Shown here: in pieces, positions 35,684 through 45,163 of the stretch
How positions within the stretch are numbered: the first letter of the stretch is position 1
Layout of the letters: every line of letters starts with the position of its first letter
DNA from: Paraglaciecola arctica BSs20135
Lineage (GTDB): Bacteria; Pseudomonadota; Gammaproteobacteria; Enterobacterales; Alteromonadaceae
Length of the DNA: 64,000 bases
Reading direction: 5' to 3'
NCBI RefSeq assembly: GCF_000314995.1
Contig: NZ_BAEO01000009.1
Location: 1 to 64,000 of the forward strand
Made by a program: the position numbers and the translations under genes
The notes under the pieces: model-generated
Databases searched by the model: none
What the model saw: only the letters and a program-made list of their open reading frames with translations
Told to the model about the DNA's origin: nothing

Positions 35684-36502
35684 TTATTCGATGAAGGCTT
35701 TACGATCATTAATGTTATAACGACTGCCACTAGCCAATATATGTAATTTTAAGTTCAGCAATGTGAGTGCATCACCACTGCGCGCTTCAGCCATAGAAGA
35801 ATGTTCAATGTCTGATGGGTCGATGACGGTAATTGCGCCACTACCCACTACAGTAAATTCATTGTCACCGTCGATAAAAGCTGCGGTATCTTCATCAAGT
35901 CCTAGACCGAGTAAAAACGGATTGTAAGACACGGCACTGAGTAACCGTGACAATCTATTGCGCTCATTAAAATGCTGATCAACCACTATAGTATTAATCA
36001 GTCCTAAGCCCGGCGCTAAATTCACACCATCTTCGGTAGGTACAATGCCGGTATTGCCACCGGTAATCATATGTTGTGACACAATAGCGGCACCCGCTGA
36101 AGTGCCTGCAACATGCACACCTTGGGCATTTAGCTTACGAATAGTTTGGGCTATAGGTGTGCCTCCTAGAATAGTCGACAAACGTAATTGGTTACCCCCA
36201 GTGATAAATATGCCAGTACAACTTTCAAGTTGGGTGACATATTCTTCTTTTTTAGCATCATTACGATCACTAATAGGCAACCAATGGGTATTACCGGCCC
36301 CTAGTTCTTTAAATATTTTTTGATATCTCTCACCGGTATCTTCCAACTGAGAAGCGGTAGGCACAATACAAATATCAGCATCGCTGCCGCCGCATAACTC
36401 CACAAATTTCTTTAAAATTTCTGGGTTATCTATTTTTTCTTCTGCACCACCAATGGGTATGACATACCCGCGTTGTTGCCCTTTAATATCTGGAGACGGC
36501 AT
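35684..36502 (-). CDS. cphB: Cyanophycinase
   Basis: A 272-residue S51-family serine exopeptidase that cuts cyanophycin into beta-Asp-Arg dipeptides. It starts GYVIPIGGAEEKID. The nucleophile Ser lies in the elbow HVAGTSAGAAIVSQHM, and TGGNQLRLSTILGGTP is the usual Gln-containing segment. DQHFNERNRLSRLL supplies the His region. No signal peptide, so it acts in the cytoplasm on the intracellular granule. It starts two bases after iadA; the two would form a complete depolymerisation pathway. Confidence 0.94.
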   Translation of the reverse strand: MPSPDIKGQQRGYVIPIGGAEEKIDNPEILKKFVELCGGSDADICIVPTASQLEDTGERYQKIFKELGAGNTHWLPISDRNDAKKEEYVTQLESCTGIFITGGNQLRLSTILGGTPIAQTIRKLNAQGVHVAGTSAGAAIVSQHMITGGNTGIVPTEDGVNLAPGLGLINTIVVDQHFNERNRLSRLLSAVSYNPFLLGLGLDEDTAAFIDGDNEFTVVGSGAITVIDPSDIEHSSMAEARSGDALTLLNLKLHILASGSRYNINDRKAFIE

Positions 36503-36504
36503 TT

Positions 36505-37692
36505 TTATTCCTCAAAGGTACCTTTCTTAACAACTGCTTTATTGTAGATATGCCAAACACCCTTTGCCATCACGTGGTTTATACGGTTTTGTTTATCTAA
36601 AACGATTAAATCAGCATCCATACCGAGTGCTATTTGACCTTTATTTTTAAAGTTCATAAGCGTGGAAACATTGCTTGTAAAAAAAGCTAAGCAATCTTCA
36701 ATTTTTGTTCCTTGGTCTACCAATTGATAAAATACATTGGTCATTGCAATCGAATTTGCAAAATCCATTTTGGTCATATGACCATGACAATCAAAATTGG
36801 GCAGACAACCACCGCCATCTGAACTAATGGTTAATTTGTCTTGTGGGTAATCGCTATTGATATAGCGTAATAATGCGTCTGCTGGCTCGTAACCTACTTC
36901 ACCAGTTTCAAATGCGGTGACATCTATCCAGCAACCTTGCTTGGTTAACTCACACGCTTCTTCGAATAATTCTCTGCGCCGGTTAACATGAGTAGGATTA
37001 AAGGTTCTAGCAGGGATCTCTGACGAAGCTAACGCTTGGCGCACTAATTCTAGACCACGCTCACCATCACCTAAATGCAAATGCACTACACCCGCTTTAC
37101 CAGTCATCAAGCGTGAAACATGAGCTTCTGATGCTACTTTTAGTAATTCATTAAGTGTGGGTTGCGATGATCTATGATCACTAATAGCCAATTCACCTAC
37201 CCCCACAATAGGCTCAATAAATACAATATCGGTTCTTATTGAGCCCGTTAGAGTAGTTGGCGGCAGATGATACCCACCTGTATAACAGTAGGCTGACAGC
37301 CCTTCCTCTCGCAAAGCGTACACTTGGGCAAGTAATGATTCAGTACTGCGAGTCACATCGTCAGTACCCAATAATCCAACCGCAGTTGTCACACCCGCTT
37401 GCGTAAATTGACTTAAAGGCACAGCTGGAACACGAGTTGAAAAACCTGCTTCACCGCCGCCGCCCGTAATGTGGGTATGGGCGTCGATAAAACCAGGAAG
37501 CAACGCTTGGCCTTGCAGGTCGAGTTCATCAACGGCAAGTAGCGGATCCAAAACAGGTAACTCATCACCCATGTAGAGTATTTCGCCACCACCAATCACA
37601 AGATGCTGAAGACCCATAGCCTCAGGAGCATAAACATTAGCGTTTTTAAGTAAAGTTATAGAACTAGCTGAAGCCACAGAATTTACCGACAT
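36505..37692 (-). CDS. iadA: Isoaspartyl dipeptidase
   Basis: A metallo-amidohydrolase of about 395 residues that splits beta-Asp-Arg released by cyanophycinase. Metal and active-site segments are clear: FIDAHTHITGGGGEAGFSTR, VVHLHLGDGERGLEL, FNPTHVNRRRELFEEA and TISSDGGGCLP. ATG 37692 is chosen because the known family starts soon before the ITLLKNANVYAPE strand. A TTG start at 37746 would add 18 residues that have no counterpart, and neither has a strong ribosome-binding site. It is the first gene of the minus-strand cyanophycin cluster. Confidence 0.9.
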   Translation of the reverse strand: MSVNSVASASSITLLKNANVYAPEAMGLQHLVIGGGEILYMGDELPVLDPLLAVDELDLQGQALLPGFIDAHTHITGGGGEAGFSTRVPAVPLSQFTQAGVTTAVGLLGTDDVTRSTESLLAQVYALREEGLSAYCYTGGYHLPPTTLTGSIRTDIVFIEPIVGVGELAISDHRSSQPTLNELLKVASEAHVSRLMTGKAGVVHLHLGDGERGLELVRQALASSEIPARTFNPTHVNRRRELFEEACELTKQGCWIDVTAFETGEVGYEPADALLRYINSDYPQDKLTISSDGGGCLPNFDCHGHMTKMDFANSIAMTNVFYQLVDQGTKIEDCLAFFTSNVSTLMNFKNKGQIALGMDADLIVLDKQNRINHVMAKGVWHIYNKAVVKKGTFEE

Positions 37693-37865
37693 ATAAAAAT
37701 AAGATGAAAACAGCGCGATCCTAAAGCACTCAAAGCCGCTTAGCAAAGGCTTTGTCAGCTTAATCCCCCCATAAAACCAAGATTAATCTGCCAATGTGGC
37801 TGCAAATCGTACAAATTAAGACTAGAGTTAATACTCGTTTTTCATCTATATATTGAATAACCCAC

Positions 37866-39260
37866 ATGAAAAAAATTCTATCATTTACAATATTAATCTT
37901 TGCCTCTATGTCCACTTTAGCTGCTGCGATAAAAGATTCCCCACATGCAGTAAAAACGCTGCAGATTTACAAAACCATAATTGAGATCCCAACCGTAGCC
38001 GGACGTGGCAAAGTACCAGAAATGGCCGCATACCTAGCAAAAGAATTTAGTGACGTTGGCTTTAAAAATGAAGATATTCAAATTCTTCCAACTGGTGAAA
38101 CAGCAGCACTAATTGTGCGTTACCAAGGTAACGGCTCTGCAGACAAAAAACCCATTCTTTTACTGGGTCATATGGATGTAGTAGAAGCGTTTGACAAAGA
38201 TTGGCAGCGCCCGCCTTTTACGCTCACTCAAGATGATAAGTATTTCTACGGCCGCGGCACTATAGATAATAAACTTGGCATTGCCATGCTCTCTGCAACT
38301 TTTATTCGTTTGAAAAAAGAAGGTTTTATTCCTAACCGGGATATCTTTATCGTTTTCTCGGGTGACGAAGAAACCGCCATGGTAACCACAAAAATGCTCG
38401 CCAATGCACGGCCTGAACTGGCAAACGCAGAATACGCTCTTAATTCTGATGCTGGCGGCGGTGATCTGGATAAAGATGGCAAAGCCATAACCTACTTAGT
38501 GCAAGCAGCAGAAAAAACCTATGTTAGCTTCGAACTCACATTGCGCAACAAAGGCGGCCATAGCTCAAGACCAAGGCCCGACAATGCGATTTATGAACTA
38601 TCAACAGCCTTACTTAACATCAGAGACTACCACTTCCCTGTGATGTGGAGTGACATGACTCGGGAGTTTTTTAAAGTATCAGGTACCCAATTGAGCGGCG
38701 AATTAGGCAAGGCTATGACGGCATTTGCAGCCGACCCAACAAATAAAAAAGCATCTGACCGACTAGAAAAAGAATCCTCATACGTGGGTACCACTCGTAC
38801 TACTTGTGTCACTACTATGTTAAAAGCAGGACACGCTGAAAATGCCCTACCGCAATCCGCCACAGCCACAGTCAATTGCCGTATTTTCCCAGGTATCAGT
38901 GTTGAAGACGTCAAACAAAGCCTACAAAAAGTGGTAAACAATGATGCTATAGAATTTGTCACCTTAGGCTTACCAGTAGAAAGCCCAATATCAGAATTGC
39001 GGGATGACGTAAGGGCCGCGGTCAAAAAAGCCGTACATGCTCGTTATCCTAATGTACAAATAATTGCCTACATGGAATCAGGCGGCACAGACGGTATGCA
39101 CTTTCGCAAAGCAGGTATCCCAACATGGGCATTAGCTAGTGTATTTATGAACCCAGATGAAATGTTTGCCCACGGTCTAAATGAACGTTTACCTATCAAA
39201 ACCTTCTATGATGGCTTGGATCATTGGAGCATTATTTTAAAAGACCTAACAGCTAACTAA
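37866..39260 (+). CDS. M20-family metallopeptidase, exported
   Basis: A 464-residue zinc peptidase with a signal peptide at residues 1-20 (ILIFASMSTLAAA). Metal ligands lie in LLGHMDVVEAF, GRGTIDNKLG, FSGDEET and GGTDGMHFRKAGIP, with a dimerisation lid between (NKGGHSSRPRP). It is divergent from iadA, only about 170 bases away, so they may share regulation. As an exported peptidase it would supply amino acids from outside; a direct cyanophycin link is inference. Confidence 0.88.
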   Translation: MKKILSFTILIFASMSTLAAAIKDSPHAVKTLQIYKTIIEIPTVAGRGKVPEMAAYLAKEFSDVGFKNEDIQILPTGETAALIVRYQGNGSADKKPILLLGHMDVVEAFDKDWQRPPFTLTQDDKYFYGRGTIDNKLGIAMLSATFIRLKKEGFIPNRDIFIVFSGDEETAMVTTKMLANARPELANAEYALNSDAGGGDLDKDGKAITYLVQAAEKTYVSFELTLRNKGGHSSRPRPDNAIYELSTALLNIRDYHFPVMWSDMTREFFKVSGTQLSGELGKAMTAFAADPTNKKASDRLEKESSYVGTTRTTCVTTMLKAGHAENALPQSATATVNCRIFPGISVEDVKQSLQKVVNNDAIEFVTLGLPVESPISELRDDVRAAVKKAVHARYPNVQIIAYMESGGTDGMHFRKAGIPTWALASVFMNPDEMFAHGLNERLPIKTFYDGLDHWSIILKDLTAN

Positions 39261-39278
39261 CCTTAGATTACAACAAAT

Positions 39279-39304
39279 GCCTGCTGCCATTTTTAGTAGC
39301 AGGC
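39279..39304 (+). terminator. Hairpin after the M20 peptidase gene
   Basis: GCCTGCT pairs with AGCAGGC around a 12-base loop, about 20 bases past the stop. The following T-run is poor, so it may be a weak terminator. Confidence 0.45.
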
Positions 39305-39499
39305 TTGAACATTTATGACTGTATTAAATCCTCAAAGACTGCCCACAATTAACTGAGGTTATTGAATTTGCTAATATTATTTAGCCAATTTGAATTGAAT
39401 ACGTATGTAGCAATTTGTTAAGCACTCAATGCAGAGATAGTATTAATTATTCAAACTTTATTGATCTTAAATTTAGAAAGATCAAAGGATAAGACTAAT

Positions 39500-41539
39500 A
39501 TGAAACTCAAACATCTAGCAAATTGTGGTCTATTACTCACGGTTTTTATTGTTAATCAAACAATGGCCAAAACTGTCAGTCTAACCTCTCCCAATAACGC
39601 CCTAGAAATCTTTTTATCAGACGATAACGGGGCGATTAAATACCAAGTGAAATATGCTGGAAAATTAGTAATACAACCCTCAGCTTTGGGACTACTGCTT
39701 AAGAACGAAGAAGGTTTTTCGCAGAATTTAAGTATTAGGAAAAGCGAGATATTGTCAGCAGATGATACTTGGGTTCAGCCATGGGGTGAGCGCAAATTTG
39801 TAAGAGATCATCACAACGAACTTTATGTCGAATTCAAAGAAGATGATAATTCACCATTTAATATAGGTATTCGATTTAAGTTATTTGATGATGGTTTTGG
39901 GTTTCGTTATGAAGGTTTGGGTGACAACAAAACTCCTGTCGCTATTATTGATGATTTGACCGAATTTTCATTCCAACAACCTGAAAAAATAGATTCTTGG
40001 TGGATACCTGCTCGTGGCTGGAATCGATACGAATATTTATACGAATCGACAAAACTCGATAAAATTGATCGGGTGCATACGCCTTTCACTTTCAAACTGC
40101 CAGGTGGTGAACACGTCAGTATTCATGAAGCAGCCTTAGTGAATTTTGCAGCCATGACCTTAGACCAAAGACGCCCTGGAACGCTAAAATCAAATTTAAC
40201 ACCCCGTTATGATGGCCTAAAAGTATTAACTACTGGTGACTTTAAAAGCTCATGGCGTACGGTTCAAATAGCTAAAGATGCGGTTGGATTGCTTAATTCT
40301 GATTTAATTCTCAACCTCAATGAACCGAATAAGCTGGGTGATGTGTCATGGGTTAAACCAGGTAAATACGTTGGTATTTGGTGGGGCATGCATCTAAATG
40401 TGAATAGCTGGGGTTCTGGCCCTATTCACGGTGCAACCACGCAGCAAACCAAACAATATATGGATTTTGCGGCTAAGTATGGTTTTGATGGTGTGTTAGT
40501 AGAAGGTTGGAATATTGGCTGGGACGGCAGTTGGTATGAAAATGGAGATGTATTCAGTTTCACGCAAAACTATGCCGATTTTGACTTAGAAGCCGTTACC
40601 CAATATGGCAAATCTAAAGACGTTCGACTAATTGGCCACCATGAAACATCTGGCAGTATAAGTAATTATGAAAACCAAATGGACGACGCCTACACACTTT
40701 ATCAAAAACACGGCGTGACTCAAGTAAAAACAGGTTACGTTGCCGATGGTGGCCAAGTTAAACGTATTGACGAAAACGGGATTGCACGCATGGAGTGGCA
40801 CGATAGTCAAAACGTTATCAATCACTACTTACACAGTGTCAAACAAGCAGCCAAACATCAAATTAGCATTAATACTCACGAACCCATTAAAGATACCGGA
40901 TTAAGACGTACCTACCCCAATTGGATCAGTCGAGAAGGTGCTAGAGGTCAGGAGTTTAATGCCTGGGGCTCCCCTCCAAATTCTCCTGCACATACAGTTA
41001 ACCTTGTGTATACCCGCATGTTGGCAGGGCCTATGGATTTTACACCAGGAATTTTTAATTTGGCTTATGAAGGGCTTGATGCAGAAAATCGCGTACAAAC
41101 CACTTTAGCCAAACAACTTGCCTTGTATGTGGTGTTATACAGCCCAATTCAAATGGCGGCCGATTTAATAGAACACTACGAGCAAAACTTGCCCGCGTTC
41201 CAATTTATTCAAGACGTATCAACGGACTGGCAACAAAGTATTGCCTTGGATGGTGAAGTCGGTGAATTTGTGGTATTTGCTAGGCAAGAAAGAGACAAAA
41301 ATGATTGGTTTTTAGGAGCAATTACTAATGAAAAAAGTCGCGAAATTAAACTAGCACTAAGCTTCTTAGAGAAAGGTAAAAGTTACCAAGCACAAATCTA
41401 TAAAGATGGCGAAGACGCTGATTGGAAAAGCAATCCCTACGCTTTGGATATCGTCAAGCAAGTCGTCACAAGTGAGGATACGTTAAATCTAAAACTTGCC
41501 ACAAGCGGTGGCGCTGCGATCCGCTTCAAAGCACTATAA
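39500..41539 (+). CDS. Glycoside hydrolase family 97 protein (SusB-like alpha-glucosidase)
   Basis: ATG 39500 is chosen over 39461 because AAAGGAT precedes it and a signal peptide follows (LLLTVFIVNQTMAKT). The 679-residue product has an N-terminal beta-sandwich, a TIM barrel and a C-terminal sheet. Markers are GVLVEGWNIGWDG, LIGHHETSGSISNYE, VKTGYVADGG, NTHEPIKDTGLRRTYPN and GPMDFTPGIF. The Glu in NTHEP and the absence of the Asp nucleophile in VKTGY favour the inverting, SusB-like mechanism. It would act in the periplasm on alpha-glucosides. No susCD-like or TonB genes are adjacent. Confidence 0.9.
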   Translation: MKLKHLANCGLLLTVFIVNQTMAKTVSLTSPNNALEIFLSDDNGAIKYQVKYAGKLVIQPSALGLLLKNEEGFSQNLSIRKSEILSADDTWVQPWGERKFVRDHHNELYVEFKEDDNSPFNIGIRFKLFDDGFGFRYEGLGDNKTPVAIIDDLTEFSFQQPEKIDSWWIPARGWNRYEYLYESTKLDKIDRVHTPFTFKLPGGEHVSIHEAALVNFAAMTLDQRRPGTLKSNLTPRYDGLKVLTTGDFKSSWRTVQIAKDAVGLLNSDLILNLNEPNKLGDVSWVKPGKYVGIWWGMHLNVNSWGSGPIHGATTQQTKQYMDFAAKYGFDGVLVEGWNIGWDGSWYENGDVFSFTQNYADFDLEAVTQYGKSKDVRLIGHHETSGSISNYENQMDDAYTLYQKHGVTQVKTGYVADGGQVKRIDENGIARMEWHDSQNVINHYLHSVKQAAKHQISINTHEPIKDTGLRRTYPNWISREGARGQEFNAWGSPPNSPAHTVNLVYTRMLAGPMDFTPGIFNLAYEGLDAENRVQTTLAKQLALYVVLYSPIQMAADLIEHYEQNLPAFQFIQDVSTDWQQSIALDGEVGEFVVFARQERDKNDWFLGAITNEKSREIKLALSFLEKGKSYQAQIYKDGEDADWKSNPYALDIVKQVVTSEDTLNLKLATSGGAAIRFKAL

Positions 41540-41619
41540 AACTCGGCGATTAGTTTTTGGGGCAAGCTAAATGATAAATCAGCCAGCCTTCAGTATGGCA
41601 AATCTAGTGGTATTAAATT

Positions 41620-41644
41620 GAAGGGGCAATGCCCCTTCTTTGTC
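41620..41644 (+). terminator. Terminator between GH97 and Amt genes
   Basis: GAAGGGGC and GCCCCTTC form a perfect eight-bp GC-rich stem with a three-base loop, followed by a short T-rich stretch. It lies between two convergent genes and may serve both. Confidence 0.8.
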
Positions 41645-41649
41645 TGTAG

Positions 41650-44600
41650 TTAATATAGAATATTAACTACAGATTCTTCGCTGTATTGTGTGAGGTCTTT
41701 TTGAATTAATAGCTTACTGGCATCTGCGACACTTTGTGGTCGATGAAAATAAAAACCTTGATAATAATCACATCCCATTTTTTGCAAAGTGGCTAATTGT
41801 GACTCAGTTTCGATGCCTTCAGCAATAGTTGTTAACTTAAGACTCTTGGCTAAATTAACAATAGTTGCACATATTTCAGCATCCTCATTTTTCACATCAC
41901 TTTCTGCAACAAAAGAACGATCAATTTTGAGAATATCCAACGGTAATATTTTTAAGTAACTTAACGACGAATAACCGGTGCCAAAATCATCCACAGAAAC
42001 ACTACAATTGAGCGACTTCAACTCATTCAGAATAGACACACAAGTATCAATATCCTCAATTAACATGCTTTCGGTGATTTCTATTTCTATGTACTTTCCG
42101 TCAATGTTGTAATGGGTTAGCTGAGTTTTAATAAAAGGCAAAAACTCAGGGCAAACAAGGTGTCGGCCCGCAATATTGATAGAAACGGGTAATACTTGAT
42201 AGCCTTGGGCAAACCATTGTTTAATGGTCTTCAATACCGAAACAATAACAAACTCACCAATAGCCACAATTAAATTACTTTGCTCAGCGATAGGAATAAA
42301 TTCGGCAGGAGAAATATCACCTAAGGTTGGATGGTGCCAGCGTATCAAAGCTTCAAACGACACTAAGGTGCCCTGTGCGGTTACTTTAGGCTGATACACC
42401 ATACTTAGCTGATTGAGCTCTAAGGCAGCTTGTATCCTTCTTTCATACTCACCCTCTGCATGGGCTTTTTCTCCCATTAGTTGCGTATAAAGTTGGAAAT
42501 TATCTCTGCCTTTTGTTTTAGCATGGTACATAGCGATATCGGCATGTTGTATCAGTTCATCTGAACTGACACTACCCGACTCAGAGATAGCAATGCCGAT
42601 ACTGGTAGGAATGCGGTAATTTTTTTCTTTTATCGTAATAACATCCCTCAATACAGCTAACACTTGTTGTGCTTTTTCACAGACAATCTTAGTCGTGAGC
42701 TCCCCCCTTACAACAATAATAAATTCATCTCCTCCTAAACGCGCAACAATATCTTGTTCTCCACAGACCTTATTTAATCGTGAAGCAACCTCTACAAGTA
42801 AAACGTCTCCCGCCTTATGTCCTAGGGTATCGTTGATTTTTTTAAAGTTATCTAAGTCCAAAAAAAACAAGGCTATGACGTCATTATTAAATTTTGCATC
42901 TCTGACCGCCAAATTAAGTTCGCGCATTAAGTGAGTGCGATTAGAGAGGTGAGTAAGTGGATCTTTATAGGCTAAAAAATGTAGCCTTGATTGGATTTTT
43001 TGCTCTTGGGTGACATCTCTAAGGTGTAAAGTAAATTCCAGCCTTTTATCCATACTGACTCTGGCACTGGTGATGGTTACTTCAGCTGGGAAGGTTTGAC
43101 CTGAAGCTCGTTTTAGCTGCACTTTAGAACGCCTATCTAACACTAACCCACTAGCGTGGGAAAATTGATGGGACAAACTAACTAAAAACGCTTTTTTATT
43201 CTCTTCTAGAGCAAAATTGTCAATAAAACACAGACCAGAAATTTGATTTTTCAAAATACCTAAAGTGCGCTCTGCAGCTGGGTTAAATTCAATAATATGG
43301 CCTTGCCAGTCAATGGAAATAATGCAATCCATGGATGAGTCCAAAATGGCACTTTTGCGTTTTTCACTCAGCTTGAATTGCTTCATCGCCTTTTCGCGGG
43401 CTAACATCTCTTGTGATACCTGAGAAATCACTTGGTTGTATTTTTTTGCTATTTGGCCAACTTCAGTAAAAGGCTCTTCTTTCACAGCTAAACTGTAATT
43501 GCCTTCTGTTTGGTGGGTCTGCATTTCATCTAATAAGTCAATCAACTCAGTGGTGGCATGATGCTCACTGATATTTAAGCCGCGAACTTCATCTTCTTGG
43601 GATACTCTGAGTGGATGTGAACGGTTAATTAGCACTATAAATAAATAACTCACACAAAAACTGAAGACACCTATAGTGAAAATACCAAGTAATTGCACTG
43701 CCACTTGCTCAATCATAGTTAAACCAGTGGCAAGTATGAGTGGGTCGCCAAAAAATCCCACGGCCAATGTCCCCCAAACACCCGCGAACAAATGTGTGGG
43801 AATCACTTTTAAGGCATCATCAATTTCTAATTTATCAAGTAACTCTGATCCATAATGCGCTATGACACCCGCCAAAATTCCAATAAAAGCAGCTTCCACA
43901 GGCGAGACAGCGTGGCAGCCTGCAGTCACCCCAACTAAACCAGCGATAATGCCATTTAAACTCGAACCAACGTCCACATAGCGCTGGGTAATTTGATGTA
44001 AAACCGTACTAGCCAGTCCGCCCCAAATGCCTGCTAAACAGGTGTTTAGAATAATAATAGGCACTAAATCATCAAAAATAAGCGCACTACCACCGTTAAA
44101 ACCGAACCAACCAAACCAAATTAGCATAGTACCTAAAGCGGCCATGGGTATATTGCTGCCAGAGGGAAAACTATGTGCGGACTGAAATCGCCCTAGCCTA
44201 GGTCCAATCACTAAAACGGCAGCTAATGCCACCCAACCGCCAACTGAATGCACCACAGTTGAGCCTGCAAAATCTATAAAACCTAATTGTTGCAGCCATC
44301 CCTCGTTGCCCGAAGTAAACGCGCCAGCCCATGCCCAATGACCAACCAGCGGATAAATAAAGGCGCTAAGAATGATAGTGATATAAATATACCCAGAAAA
44401 CCGCATTCGTTCTGCTACAGCGCCAGAGGTCAATGTAGCGGCAGTGCTACAAAACATCATTTGAAAAAGGAAAAACAAAATTTGGTAGGGCGTGTTATTT
44501 TGACCGAATAAAAATTCACCGCTTCCTATCCATCCAGCAACGCTTGGCCCAAACATTAAGCCAAAACCAAATAGCCAAAACACACAAGCTGAAATAATAA

Positions 44601-44733
44601 AATCGGTGACATTTTTAGCCGCAACATTAATATTATTTTTACTGCGAGTTCTGCCACTTTCTAAACATAAAAATCCCACCTGCATTAAAAAAACAAACAT
44701 AGTAGAAATAAGCAGCCAAAGGTGGTCTAACAT
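41650..44733 (-). CDS. Ammonium transporter fused to PAS-GGDEF-EAL
   Basis: A 1027-residue fusion. Residues 1-400 are an Amt/MEP channel with about 11 membrane helices: MQVGFLCLESGRTRSKNN, VGGWVALAAVLVIGPRLGRF, FGWFGFNGGS and THLFAGVWGTLAVG. A linker and PAS domain (CIISIDWQGHIIEFNPAAER) follow. The GGDEF domain has an intact RLGGDEFIIVV, and the EAL domain has SFEALIRWHHP and SVDDFGTGYSSL. The protein could couple ammonium binding or flux to c-di-GMP synthesis or breakdown. No glnK gene is adjacent, unlike typical amtB operons. Confidence 0.92.
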   Translation of the reverse strand: MLDHLWLLISTMFVFLMQVGFLCLESGRTRSKNNINVAAKNVTDFIISACVFWLFGFGLMFGPSVAGWIGSGEFLFGQNNTPYQILFFLFQMMFCSTAATLTSGAVAERMRFSGYIYITIILSAFIYPLVGHWAWAGAFTSGNEGWLQQLGFIDFAGSTVVHSVGGWVALAAVLVIGPRLGRFQSAHSFPSGSNIPMAALGTMLIWFGWFGFNGGSALIFDDLVPIIILNTCLAGIWGGLASTVLHQITQRYVDVGSSLNGIIAGLVGVTAGCHAVSPVEAAFIGILAGVIAHYGSELLDKLEIDDALKVIPTHLFAGVWGTLAVGFFGDPLILATGLTMIEQVAVQLLGIFTIGVFSFCVSYLFIVLINRSHPLRVSQEDEVRGLNISEHHATTELIDLLDEMQTHQTEGNYSLAVKEEPFTEVGQIAKKYNQVISQVSQEMLAREKAMKQFKLSEKRKSAILDSSMDCIISIDWQGHIIEFNPAAERTLGILKNQISGLCFIDNFALEENKKAFLVSLSHQFSHASGLVLDRRSKVQLKRASGQTFPAEVTITSARVSMDKRLEFTLHLRDVTQEQKIQSRLHFLAYKDPLTHLSNRTHLMRELNLAVRDAKFNNDVIALFFLDLDNFKKINDTLGHKAGDVLLVEVASRLNKVCGEQDIVARLGGDEFIIVVRGELTTKIVCEKAQQVLAVLRDVITIKEKNYRIPTSIGIAISESGSVSSDELIQHADIAMYHAKTKGRDNFQLYTQLMGEKAHAEGEYERRIQAALELNQLSMVYQPKVTAQGTLVSFEALIRWHHPTLGDISPAEFIPIAEQSNLIVAIGEFVIVSVLKTIKQWFAQGYQVLPVSINIAGRHLVCPEFLPFIKTQLTHYNIDGKYIEIEITESMLIEDIDTCVSILNELKSLNCSVSVDDFGTGYSSLSYLKILPLDILKIDRSFVAESDVKNEDAEICATIVNLAKSLKLTTIAEGIETESQLATLQKMGCDYYQGFYFHRPQSVADASKLLIQKDLTQYSEESVVNILY

Positions 44734-45163
44734 TTACTTTTGTACCCTACAATTTACGGTTATATCTTTAGGCTTAAAGCAAATATTGTTCCCGCTCAAA
44801 TACCACCTTATGGCAATAAAAGACCAGTATTTTCCCCACAATAGTGCAGGCAAGAGATATTCATGCAAACCAGCACCAAGTAAGGGCAGTGTTGTTTTAT
44901 ACCAATCCGTACAAAGAAGTGGCCATTCAGCAAATTTTAAAGGAGCTTAATATGTTCAAAACAATGCACAACAACCCCTAAAATGGGAAAAGGTGCAGAT
45001 ATTTTATGGTTAGGTCGGTACCTTTCTAGCAAAACTTTTAATGCAGATAAAGTACTAAAAAAAGAATATTGGTATTGATTAACCTGCTTTACCTAGGATA
45101 TTGACAGTGATGAAGCAGTGTTAAATACTCTCAATATCCCAGCGGGAATTTCTAGGAAAACAG
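44734..45163. other. Intergenic region with possible gene remnant
   Basis: About 430 bases between the divergent Amt-GGDEF-EAL and oxidoreductase genes. The first 100 bases should hold the amt promoter. From about 44985 to 45160 the plus strand has a broken frame (KGADILWLGRYLSSKTFNAD, stop, later DEAVLNTLNIPAGISRKTDV) that looks coding but has stops. I do not recognise the family. The ACCAATCCGTA motif at about 44905 resembles ATCAATCCGTATAA at 20916. Confidence 0.35.
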
